Shown here piece by piece: positions 6,373-12,832 of a stretch of DNA of 12,832 bases. The notes beneath the pieces were generated by a model. It did not search any database. It saw only the letters and a list, made by a program, of their open reading frames with translations, and was not told the origin of the DNA. The stretch is from an uncultured Paracoccus sp. (GTDB lineage Bacteria; Pseudomonadota; Alphaproteobacteria; Rhodobacterales; Rhodobacteraceae): contig CALLYR010000434.1 of assembly GCA_937859005.1 (NCBI GenBank), forward strand, positions 1-12,832. Reading direction: 5' to 3'. Every line of letters starts with the position of its first letter. The stretch's first letter is position 1. The translations under genes and the position numbers were made by a program.

Positions 6373-7779
6373 ATGCTCGACGCGCTCATCAATTTCCTCA
6401 ACGACATCTTCTGGGGCTATGTCCTGATCTATGGCCTGCTGGCGGTGGGGGTCTATTTCACCCTGCGCCTGCGCCTGATCCAGATCGTCCATTTCTTCGA
6501 AATGTTCCGCTGCGTCACTGGCACCGGCAAGCCCGACGCCGACGGGATCTCGCCCCTGCAGGCGCTGTCGGTCAGCCTGGCCAGCCGGGTCGGCACCGGC
6601 AACATCGCAGGCGTCGCCGTCGCGATCACGCTGGGCGGGCCCGGCGCGGTGTTCTGGATGTGGGTGGTGGCGACGCTGGGCATGGCCACGGCCTATGCCG
6701 AATCGGCGCTGGCGCAGCTTTACAAGGTCCACGGGCCTAACGGGATGTATCGCGGGGGACCTGCCTACTACATCGCGCGGGGCCTGGGGATGCCTTGGCT
6801 GGCGGCGCTGTTTTCGGTCTGTCTGATCCTGTCCTTCGGACTGGTGTTCAACGCCGTGCAGTCGAACGCCATCGCCGAGGCGTGGCAGGCCTTCGGCGTG
6901 TCCAAGCTGTGGACGGGGCTGGCGCTGGCGGCGGTGACCGCCGTCATCATCTTCGGCGGCATCCCGCAGATCGCGCGGGCGGCGGAATGGATCGTGCCCT
7001 TCATGGCCGGCGCCTATCTGCTGGCCGCGGCGATCGTCGTGGCGGTGAACCTGGCCGAGGTGCCGGGGATTCTGGCCCATATCGTCCGCCAGGCCTTCGG
7101 GCTGGAACCCGCGGTCGGCGGCGTCGCAGGCGGCGTTGCGGCGGCGATGCTGAACGGGGTCAAGCGCGGGCTGTTTTCCAACGAGGCCGGCATGGGTTCG
7201 GCCCCGAACATCGCCGCCGTCGCGCGCCCCGACCCGCATCACCCGTCGGCGCAGGGCTTCGTGCAGGCGCTGGGCGTATTCATCGACACGATCCTTGTCT
7301 GCACCGCCACCGCCGTCATGATCCTGCTGTCGGGCGCGATCCCCTCCCCGGATCTGACCGGCACCGCCCTGACCCAGGCGGCGCTGGCCGAACATTTCGG
7401 ACCCTTCGGCCTGTGGTTCGTGGCGATCGCGATCCTGCTGTTCGCCTTCACCTCGATCATCGGCAACTATGCCTATGCAGAAAACGCCGTGATCTATCTG
7501 GGCGGGGGCATGATCGCGGTGCTGGCGATGCGGCTTGCCACCTGCGCCATGGTGATCTGGGGCGCGCAGCAGGCGGTCTCCACGGTGTTCAACGCGGCCG
7601 ACGCCTCGATGGGGCTGATGGCGACGATCAACCTGATCGCCATCGTGGCGCTGTCGGGGACGGTGGCGATCCTGACCCGCGACTATGTGGCCCAGCGCCG
7701 CGCGGGGCTGGACCCCGAATTCCGGCGCAGCGAACATCCCGGCATCGCCAGGGGCGTGGACCCGAATATCTGGCAATGA
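6373..7779 (+). CDS. Sodium:alanine symporter (AGCS) family protein, second copy
   Basis: A 468-residue inner-membrane amino acid:Na+ symporter of the AGCS family. The ATG at 6373 has GGAG 6 bases upstream and gives the family N-terminus (MLDALINFLNDIFWGYVLIY). The signature VGTGNIAGVAVAITLGGPGA is at about 73–92, GGPAYYIARGLG at 128–139, and SNEAGMGSAP at about 268–277; hydrophobic segments fill the length. It is the only rightward gene between priA's neighbour and the left end, and it faces rplT across a bidirectional terminator. It differs from the copy at 1789–3159 at many positions (for example GGPAYYI against GGPMYAI, NEAGMGSA against NEAGLGTA), so the two are old paralogues or separate acquisitions, not a recent tandem duplication. 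Substrate is probably alanine, glycine or another small neutral amino acid, inferred from the family only. Confidence 0.94.
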   Translation: MLDALINFLNDIFWGYVLIYGLLAVGVYFTLRLRLIQIVHFFEMFRCVTGTGKPDADGISPLQALSVSLASRVGTGNIAGVAVAITLGGPGAVFWMWVVATLGMATAYAESALAQLYKVHGPNGMYRGGPAYYIARGLGMPWLAALFSVCLILSFGLVFNAVQSNAIAEAWQAFGVSKLWTGLALAAVTAVIIFGGIPQIARAAEWIVPFMAGAYLLAAAIVVAVNLAEVPGILAHIVRQAFGLEPAVGGVAGGVAAAMLNGVKRGLFSNEAGMGSAPNIAAVARPDPHHPSAQGFVQALGVFIDTILVCTATAVMILLSGAIPSPDLTGTALTQAALAEHFGPFGLWFVAIAILLFAFTSIIGNYAYAENAVIYLGGGMIAVLAMRLATCAMVIWGAQQAVSTVFNAADASMGLMATINLIAIVALSGTVAILTRDYVAQRRAGLDPEFRRSEHPGIARGVDPNIWQ

Positions 7780-7825
7780 TCCCGTGGGCACGGGCGGCCC
7801 TGCCCGGCCTTGAAGGCAGCGCATG

Positions 7826-7852
7826 AAAAAACCCGCGCGAAAGCGCGGGTTT
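7826..7852 (-). terminator. Rho-independent terminator of rpmI–rplT, probably bidirectional
   Basis: AAACCCGCGC (7829–7838) pairs with GCGCGGGTTT (7843–7852) across a GAAA tetraloop (plus strand), a perfect 10-bp stem. On the minus strand it is followed by six T (7826–7831), the standard signal, 28 bases past the rplT stop. On the plus strand it lies about 50 bases past the AGCS stop with only a short T stretch, so it may also end that transcript, less efficiently. Confidence 0.9.
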
Positions 7853-7880
7853 CGTCGTTCTGCGGCCTTGCGGCAAGGGG

Positions 7881-8240
7881 TCAGGCGGCTGCCTTGGCCT
7901 GCGCCACGATGGCGTTGAACGCATCGGGTTCGTGCACGGCCAGATCGGCCAGAACCTTGCGGTCCACCTCGATCCCGGCCTTGGACAGCGCGGCGATGAA
8001 GCGGGAATAGGTCATTTCGGCGTCCACCGCGCGCACGGCGGCGTTGATCCGCTGGATCCACAGGGCGCGGAAGTTGCGCTTGCGGACCTTGCGGTCGCGG
8101 GTGGCATACTGGTTGGCCTTGTCCACCGCCTGCGTCGCGGTGCGGAAGTTCCGCGAACGGTTGCCGTAATAGCCTTTGGCGGCGTCCAGGATCTTCTTGT
8201 GGCGGGCGTGGGTGACCTTGCCGGATTTAACGCGGGACAT
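7881..8240 (-). CDS. rplT: 50S ribosomal protein L20
   Basis: L20 is a primary 23S rRNA-binding protein needed early in 50S assembly. It has 119 residues, matching the family length (118 in E. coli). The basic N-terminal extension (MSRVKSGKVTHARHKKILD, AKGYYGNRSRNFRTA) and the RKRNFRALWIQRINAAVR core are diagnostic. The start at 8240 has GAGG about 11 bases upstream. It lies 13 bases after rpmI, the universal rpmI–rplT pair, and ends at a strong terminator. In other bacteria L20 represses this operon by binding its leader; whether that happens here cannot be seen. infC, the usual upstream partner, is absent. Confidence 0.99.
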   Translation of the reverse strand: MSRVKSGKVTHARHKKILDAAKGYYGNRSRNFRTATQAVDKANQYATRDRKVRKRNFRALWIQRINAAVRAVDAEMTYSRFIAALSKAGIEVDRKVLADLAVHEPDAFNAIVAQAKAAA

Positions 8241-8253
8241 GGTTCAGATCCTC

Positions 8254-8454
8254 TCAGCGGTCGTAGGGCATGTATTTCTTGACGATCTTCGCATCGGCGT
8301 CGGACAGGATCATGGTCCCCGTCGTCTCGCGGATGAATTTCGTCGAACGCTTGATCATGCCGTGGCGCTTGCCCGCCGGCGCGGCCTTGACCTTGCCGGT
8401 GGCCGTCATCGAAAACCGCTTCTTCGCGGCCGATTTGGTCTTCATCTTCGGCAT
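8254..8454 (-). CDS. rpmI: 50S ribosomal protein L35
   Basis: L35 is a small basic 50S subunit protein. It has 66 residues, the usual size, with the diagnostic start MPKMKTKSAAKKRF and the basic stretch GKRHGMIKRSTKFIR. A strong GGAG lies 6 bases before the ATG at 8454. It is the first gene of the rpmI–rplT pair, 13 bases ahead of rplT. A 107-base gap upstream contains a plausible promoter, so the pair is probably transcribed independently of the small membrane protein gene and pyk, with possible read-through from them. Confidence 0.98.
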   Translation of the reverse strand: MPKMKTKSAAKKRFSMTATGKVKAAPAGKRHGMIKRSTKFIRETTGTMILSDADAKIVKKYMPYDR

Positions 8455-8528
8455 TTTCGTCTCCTTCGCAGAAGTGAACGCGCGACTCGGCAATGCCATG
8501 AGGCCGGCCGCGCGGATGAGAGCCGCAC

Positions 8529-8557
8529 CCCATAACGGGGCGCGGTCATGCTGGCAA
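8529..8557 (-). promoter_or_regulatory. Candidate sigma-70 promoter for rpmI–rplT
   Basis: On the minus strand TTGCCA (8552–8557; five of six to the -35 consensus) is followed after exactly 17 bases by TATGGG (8529–8534; three of six to the -10 consensus). It lies in the only sizeable gap before rpmI and would give a leader of roughly 70 bases, in which ribosomal protein autoregulation could act. Based on consensus matching alone. Confidence 0.35.
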
Positions 8558-8561
8558 GGGG

Positions 8562-8786
8562 TTACAGGCGGATCTGGCCGTCCATCAGCCGCTGCCAGGC
8601 CAGGCCCAGGTCCTGCACCCGGAAGGGCGTGGGATCCATCCAGGCGCCCGCGAACAGCGCGGCCAGCCCGCAGACAAAGGCGATCGCGGCACCGCGCGGC
8701 GGTTCGGTGCGCGCCAGCGATGCAATCGCCAGAATGACGGACAGCGCCATCAGCGCCGTGCCGCACAGGATGAGAATATCGGACAT
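8562..8786 (-). CDS. Small two-helix membrane protein between pyk and rpmI
   Basis: A 74-residue protein with no function I can name. Two hydrophobic segments are clear: about residues 3–23 (ILILCGTALMALSVILAIA) and 32–48 (GAAIAFVCGLAALFAGA), joined by a short loop with Arg and Pro (ARTEPPR), then a polar tail. I chose the ATG at 8786; a GTG at 8795 would add three residues and has AGG just upstream, so the start is uncertain. It lies 30 bases after pyk on the same strand and is probably co-transcribed with it. From memory, a short membrane protein in this slot recurs in Rhodobacterales, which would support a real gene. No signal for secretion beyond the membrane helices. Confidence 0.75.
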   Translation of the reverse strand: MSDILILCGTALMALSVILAIASLARTEPPRGAAIAFVCGLAALFAGAWMDPTPFRVQDLGLAWQRLMDGQIRL

Positions 8787-8816
8787 CGGGTTCACTGCCT
8801 GTTCGTTGAGGGCCGT

Positions 8817-10265
8817 CTATTCCGGATCGGTGCGCGAGATCAATTGCTCATCGCAACGCGCCACCCGCAGGATGTTCGTCGAGCCGGCCGTGTTGAACGG
8901 CACCCCGGCCATGACGATGATATTGCGGGTCGGATCGGCAAAATCGAACTCGCGCGCGGCCTGGACGGCATTGACGACCGCCTGCTTGAACCGCTCCAGA
9001 TCCGGCGTCAGCACGCAATGGGCGCCCCAGATCAGGCACATCCGGCGCAGCACCGATTCGACCGAGGACATGGCGATGATCGGCACCCGCGGCCGTTCCC
9101 GCGCGGCCAGCCGCACCGTGGTGCCGGACTGGGTAAAGGCGCAGATCGCGGCGATGTCGGTGGTTTCCGCAATCTCGCGCGCGGCGACCGCGATGCTGTC
9201 GGCCACGGAGGTCCGGTTGGCCGAGCCGCGCGAATTCTCGATGATCTCGCGATAGGTGGGATCGGTCTCCACCGACCGCGCCACGCTGTCCATCGTCGTG
9301 ACCGCCTCGATCGGGTATCGGCCGGCCGCCGATTCGGCCGACAGCATCACCGCATCCGCGCCCTCATAGATGGCGGTGGCGACATCGCTGACCTCGGCCC
9401 GCGTGGGCATCGGGCTTTCGATCATGCTTTCCAGCATCTGGGTGGCCACGATCACCGGCTTGGCCGCGGCACGGCAGGCGCGCACCAGCCGTTTCTGGAT
9501 GGGCGGGACCGAATGGACCGGCATTTCCACGCCCAGATCGCCGCGCGCCACCATGATCCCGTCCGACACGGCCAGGATGTCGGCAAAGCATTTCACCGCC
9601 GCCGGCTTCTCGATCTTGGACAGGATGGCCGCCCGGCCCGCGGCCAGTTCGCGCGCCTCGATCACGTCCTCGGGACGCTGGACAAAGGACAGCGCAAGCC
9701 AGTCCACGCCCAGATTGCAGGCGAACTCCAGATCGGCCCGGTCCTTGTCCGACAGCGCCGCCAGCGGCAGCACCACATCGGGGACGTTCACCCCCTTGCG
9801 GTTGGAAATCGTCCCTCCCGAGGTCACCACGCAGTCCGCGAAATCGGGTCCGCAGCGTTCGACCCGCAGCCGGATCTTGCCGTCGTTGACCAGCAGCCGC
9901 GATCCCGGTTCCAGCACGGCGAAGATCTCGGGATGCGGCAGCTGCACCCGGCTCCCCTCGCCCGGTGCCGGGTCCAGGTCGAATCGGAAGTGGTCGCCCT
10001 CTTCCAGGTTGTGTGCCCCCGAGGCGAAGACGCCCACCCGCAGCTTCGGCCCCTGCAGGTCGGCCAGGACGCCGATGGGGCGGCGGCATTCGGCCTCGAT
10101 CGCGCGGATGGCGTCGTAACGGGCCTTCTGCTCCTCATGCGTGCCATGGCTCATGTTCAGGCGGAACACGTCGGCGCCCGCCTCGAACAGGGCCTTGATC
10201 GTCTGGTGATCGCCGGAGGCGGGGCCCAGCGTCGCCACGATCTTGACATTGCGGTGTCGTCTCAT
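8817..10265 (-). CDS. pyk: Pyruvate kinase
   Basis: Converts phosphoenolpyruvate and ADP to pyruvate and ATP, the last step of glycolysis, in the cytoplasm. It has 482 residues, a usual length. The start at 10265 gives the family N-terminus (MRRHRNVKIVATLGPAS); upstream in-frame sequence does not resemble the family. Visible motifs are FRLNMSHG (35–42, substrate site), DLQGPKLRVG (69–78), LSKIEKP with the catalytic Lys, the signature MVARGDLGVEMP near 235–246, TQMLESMIESPMPTRAEVSD and DAVMLSAESAAGRYP, then a C-terminal domain with AFTQSGTTVRLAARERP. The Leu70-Gln71…Lys74…Val77 pattern matches the K+-independent pyruvate kinase group. A 74-aa membrane protein gene follows 30 bases downstream. 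A divergent gene starts 124 bases upstream. Confidence 0.98.
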   Translation of the reverse strand: MRRHRNVKIVATLGPASGDHQTIKALFEAGADVFRLNMSHGTHEEQKARYDAIRAIEAECRRPIGVLADLQGPKLRVGVFASGAHNLEEGDHFRFDLDPAPGEGSRVQLPHPEIFAVLEPGSRLLVNDGKIRLRVERCGPDFADCVVTSGGTISNRKGVNVPDVVLPLAALSDKDRADLEFACNLGVDWLALSFVQRPEDVIEARELAAGRAAILSKIEKPAAVKCFADILAVSDGIMVARGDLGVEMPVHSVPPIQKRLVRACRAAAKPVIVATQMLESMIESPMPTRAEVSDVATAIYEGADAVMLSAESAAGRYPIEAVTTMDSVARSVETDPTYREIIENSRGSANRTSVADSIAVAAREIAETTDIAAICAFTQSGTTVRLAARERPRVPIIAMSSVESVLRRMCLIWGAHCVLTPDLERFKQAVVNAVQAAREFDFADPTRNIIVMAGVPFNTAGSTNILRVARCDEQLISRTDPE

Positions 10266-10307
10266 CGCCTTGCCCTTTCCTGCGGTCCTCGGCTGGCGCC
10301 GGCGGAG

Positions 10308-10336
10308 CTTATGGCCGAAACCCGTCCCGGCGGCAA
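10308..10336 (-). promoter_or_regulatory. Candidate sigma-70 promoter for pyk
   Basis: On the minus strand TTGCCG (10331–10336; four of six to consensus) and CATAAG (10308–10313; four of six) are separated by 17 bases. They lie in the pyk/amidohydrolase divergent gap and leave a leader of about 35 bases to the pyk start. Consensus match only. Confidence 0.4.
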
Positions 10337-10389
10337 CTGGTGCGCAGCCGAAGCCGCCCTTATGTTCGAGAGCGATGCGCGACGGAATC

Positions 10390-11130
10390 ATGACGGAACA
10401 GGCTTATCACACCGAGGGGGCGGACCGCCCCTCGCGCTGGTTGGTCACCTGCGACCATGCCACGAACCGGGTTCCCGACTGGGTGAACGGCGGCGATCTT
10501 GGCATCGGTGCGGACGACATGGCGCGCCACATCGCCTTCGACGTCGGGGCGGCGGGACTGACGCGCCGGCTCGCGCGGCTGCTGGACGCGCCGGCGGTGC
10601 TTTCGGATTTCTCGCGGCTGGTCATCGACCCCAACCGCGGCGAGGACGACCCCACCCTGCTGATGCGGCTTTACGACGGGACCGTGATCCCCGCGAACCG
10701 CCGCGCCGATGCTGCGGAACGCGAACGCAGGCTCGACCGGCTTTACCGTCCCTATCACGACGCGTTGGCGCGGTTGGCCGCCGCCCATCCCGCGCGCGCG
10801 ATTTGCGCCGTTCACAGCTTTACCCCGCAGCTGCGCGGCCGTCCGCCGCGGCCGTGGCTGGTGGGCATCCTCTATTCCCACCGCGACGAACGGCTGGGTC
10901 CCGCGCTGATCCGGGCCTGCCGCGACCGGGGCTGGGTCACGGGCGACAACCAGCCCTATTCCGGGCATCTGGACGGCGATTCCATCGACCGCCACGCGCT
11001 GGCGCATGGCCGTCCGAATGTGCTGATCGAGGTCAGGAACGACCTGATCCGGGACGAGGCCGGGCAGCAGGAATGGGCCGAACGGCTGGCCCCGGTGCTG
11101 AAGGGCGTGCTGACCGACAGCGGGCTTTGA
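10390..11130 (+). CDS. N-formylglutamate amidohydrolase family protein
   Basis: A 246-residue protein of the N-formylglutamate amidohydrolase (HutG-type, FGase) family; characterised members hydrolyse N-formyl-L-glutamate to glutamate and formate in histidine breakdown. Visible conserved parts are LVTCDHATNRVPDW (18–31, with likely metal-ligand Asp/His), the Arg-rich DFSRLVIDPNRGEDDP (73–88), YRPYHDAL (119–126), VHSFTPQLRG (141–150) and VLIEVRNDLI (211–220). I chose the ATG at 10390, with GGA 4–6 bases upstream; an in-frame ATG at 10375 would add five residues. No hut genes are nearby, so a role in histidine degradation is not supported by context; many such stand-alone homologues have no proven substrate. 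It is divergent from pyk and convergent with priA. Confidence 0.88.
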   Translation: MTEQAYHTEGADRPSRWLVTCDHATNRVPDWVNGGDLGIGADDMARHIAFDVGAAGLTRRLARLLDAPAVLSDFSRLVIDPNRGEDDPTLLMRLYDGTVIPANRRADAAERERRLDRLYRPYHDALARLAAAHPARAICAVHSFTPQLRGRPPRPWLVGILYSHRDERLGPALIRACRDRGWVTGDNQPYSGHLDGDSIDRHALAHGRPNVLIEVRNDLIRDEAGQQEWAERLAPVLKGVLTDSGL

Positions 11131-11209
11131 CAGGCGGCCAGGAAGGCCCCGACCGGCCCGCTCTGAAACGGCCCATGCTTCTTTCTGGCCCAAATACCCG
11201 TCACGGCGG
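11131..11209. other. Convergent gap between amidohydrolase gene and priA
   Basis: A 79-base stretch where two transcripts converge. I see no strong hairpin with a T-run in either direction. The block CTTCTTTCTGGCCCAAATAC (from 11178) looks like a sequence I recall recurring between genes in Rhodobacterales genomes; its role, possibly at transcript ends, is not established here. Confidence 0.3.
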
Positions 11210-12832
11210 TCACAGGAAGCTCTGCGGGTCGATATCCACCGACAGGCGCAGATTGGGCGGCGCCTTGGGCGCGGCCGCCAGCCATTCCGCGATCGCCGCC
11301 TGCACGGGCGCCTGCCGCGGCGCACGGATCAGCATCCGCACGCGATACCGCGCGCGGACGCGGGCGATGGGGGCGGGCGCGGGGCCGAACAGGTCGGCCC
11401 CGATCGCGGAGAGGGGCGCGGCGCGGCGGGCCAGCGCGGCGGCATAGGCTTCCACCACCGGCTGGTCGGGATGGGACAGGATGATCCCCGCCAGCCGCGC
11501 AAATGGCGGCATATGGGCGGCGCGACGCGATTCGGCCTCGGCGTTCCAGAAATCCTCGTCCTCGCCCGACAGGATTGCGCGGATCACCGGATGGTCGGGC
11601 TGGTGCGTCTGCAAAAGCGCCACGCCCGGACGGTCGCCCGCCTGCCGCCCGGCCCGTCCCGCGACCTGCCGCATCAACTGGAACGACCGTTCCGCCGCGC
11701 GCAGGTCGGCGCCGTAAAGCCCAAGGTCGGCGTCGATCACCCCCACCAGCGTCAGCAGCGGAAAATTGTGCCCCTTGGCCACGATCTGGGTGCCGATGAT
11801 GATGTCGGCCTCGCCCGCCGCAATGCTGGCGATGCTGTCCTTCAGCGCGCGCGCCGACTGGAACAGGTCGGACGACAGCACGACCGCGCGGGCATCAGGG
11901 AAACGGTCGGCCACCTCCTCGGCCAGACGCTCGACCCCCGGACCGATGGCGGCCATCTTTCCTTCCGCCCCGCAGGCGGGACAGGTGACCGGCACCGGCT
12001 TTGTCGCGCCGCACTGGTGGCAGACCAGCCGCTTCTGGAAACGGTGTTCCACCATCCGCGCGTCGCAGTCGTCGCAGCCGACCTGGTGCCCGCAGGCCCG
12101 GCAGATCGTGACCGGGGCATAGCCGCGCCGGTTCAAAAACAGCAGCGACTGTTCCCCGCGCTCCAGCCGCGCATCGACCGCGCTGGCCAGCGTGGGCGAG
12201 ATCCACTGCCACGGCGCCATGTCCTCGGCCCGCAGGTCGATGGCCGCCATGTCGGGCAGCTCTGCCTCGCCATAGCGCGCGCGCAGGTCCACCCGGCGAT
12301 ACTTGCCCGAGGCCGCGTTCACCCAGCTTTCGACCGAGGGCGTGGCGGATGCCAGCACCACCTGCGCCCCCTCGACCGCGGCGCGCAGCACCGCCATGTC
12401 GCGGGCGTTGTAGTAAACCGTCTCGTCCTGCTTGTAGCTGCCGTCGTGTTCCTCATCGACCACGATCAGGCCAAGATCGCGGAACGGCAGGAACAGCGCC
12501 GACCGCGCGCCCACGACCAGCCCCACATCCCCGCGCCCGGCCATGTGCCACAGGCGGCGGCGTTCGCTGCGGGTGATGCCGGAATGCCATTCGCCGGGCC
12601 GCGCGCCGAATCGCGCCTCGACCCGGTCCAGGAACTCGGCCGACAGCGCGATTTCCGGCAGCAGCACCAGCGCCTGCCTGCCCATCCGCAGGCATTCGGC
12701 GACGGCCTCCAGATAGACCTCGGTCTTGCCCGACCCGGTGACGCCGCGCAGCAGCGTGGTGGCATAGCCCCCGCCCCGCAGCCCGGTGCGCAGCGCCTCG
12801 GCGGCCGCCGCCTGATCGGGGGCCAGCGGCTT
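11210..12832 (-). CDS. priA: Primosomal protein N' (replication restart helicase PriA), 5' end outside window
   Basis: PriA recognises abandoned replication forks and reloads the replicative helicase; it is a 3'-5' DNA helicase. The frame is open from the window edge, with 540 residues visible. The missing N-terminus (roughly 190 residues by family length) would hold the DNA-binding domains. Visible numbering: Walker A GVTGSGKT at 30–37, Walker B DEEH at 126–129, ASATPS (motif III) near 161–166. A zinc-binding insert has eight cysteines at 244, 247, 253, 256, 271, 274, 284 and 287 (C-x2-C-x5-C-x2-C, then C-x2-C-x9-C-x2-C). The helicase C-terminal motif region is GTQIVAKGHNFP, with QVAGRAGR. 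The C-terminal domain is complete, with stop TGA at 11210–11212. It converges on the amidohydrolase gene with 79 bases between stops. Confidence 0.98.
   Translation of the reverse strand, partial: KPLAPDQAAAAEALRTGLRGGGYATTLLRGVTGSGKTEVYLEAVAECLRMGRQALVLLPEIALSAEFLDRVEARFGARPGEWHSGITRSERRRLWHMAGRGDVGLVVGARSALFLPFRDLGLIVVDEEHDGSYKQDETVYYNARDMAVLRAAVEGAQVVLASATPSVESWVNAASGKYRRVDLRARYGEAELPDMAAIDLRAEDMAPWQWISPTLASAVDARLERGEQSLLFLNRRGYAPVTICRACGHQVGCDDCDARMVEHRFQKRLVCHQCGATKPVPVTCPACGAEGKMAAIGPGVERLAEEVADRFPDARAVVLSSDLFQSARALKDSIASIAAGEADIIIGTQIVAKGHNFPLLTLVGVIDADLGLYGADLRAAERSFQLMRQVAGRAGRQAGDRPGVALLQTHQPDHPVIRAILSGEDEDFWNAEAESRRAAHMPPFARLAGIILSHPDQPVVEAYAAALARRAAPLSAIGADLFGPAPAPIARVRARYRVRMLIRAPRQAPVQAAIAEWLAAAPKAPPNLRLSVDIDPQSFL

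Noticed and set aside
8817..10391. Longer pyruvate kinase start at 10391
   Set aside because: The added 42 residues do not resemble the family and overlap the divergent promoter region; the ATG at 10265 gives the normal N-terminus.
1..12832. CRISPR array, tRNA/rRNA genes, transposase or toxin–antitoxin genes
   Set aside because: No regularly spaced repeats, RNA gene cores or matching protein motifs were seen on either strand.

Overview
The window is GC-rich chromosomal DNA with dense, short-spaced genes. The protein sequences (PheS/PheT, L20/L35, pyruvate kinase, PriA) and the pyk–small membrane protein–rpmI–rplT order fit an alphaproteobacterium of the Rhodobacterales. A Paracoccus-like organism is my best guess, made from pattern recognition and not from a search. 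Most of the window is housekeeping. The unusual part is the pheS–pheT interval (about 1.67–4.05 kb), which shows signs of rearrangement and acquired DNA.

Layout from left to right. 1–1673 (-): pheT, with its 3' end off the window. 1789–3159 (-): a sodium:alanine (AGCS) symporter lying between pheT and the rest of the phe cluster. 3160–3545: no intact gene, but a palindromic REP/MITE-like element (3297–3365) directly next to a decayed second copy of the pheT 5' end (3372–3525). 3546–4046 (-): a small membrane protein gene of about 49% GC whose GTG start overlaps the pheS stop. 4043–5125 (-): pheS. 5183–5866 (-): an aquaporin with both NPA motifs but Val in place of the usual selectivity-filter Arg, resembling AqpS. 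5867–6372: about 500 bp with no gene I can support. 6373–7779 (+): a second AGCS symporter. 7826–7852: a strong hairpin terminator facing rplT. 7881–8454 (-): rplT and rpmI. 8562–8786 (-): a 74-aa membrane protein. 8817–10265 (-): pyruvate kinase. 10390–11130 (+): an N-formylglutamate amidohydrolase family protein. 11210–12832 (-): priA, with its 5' end off the window.

Functionally, pheS and pheT make the two subunits of phenylalanyl-tRNA synthetase, L35 and L20 are made together for the 50S subunit, pyk completes glycolysis and PriA restarts replication. The transporters (two AGCS symporters and the aquaporin) are accessory genes placed between translation genes. The most informative observation is the orphan pheT 5' fragment. 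It lies just after the coupled small ORF, where an intact pheT would be expected to follow pheS, so it probably marks the old pheS–ORF–pheT junction, with the AGCS gene and the present pheT start arriving through a later event. I saw no CRISPR array, tRNA, rRNA, transposase gene or recognisable defence system.
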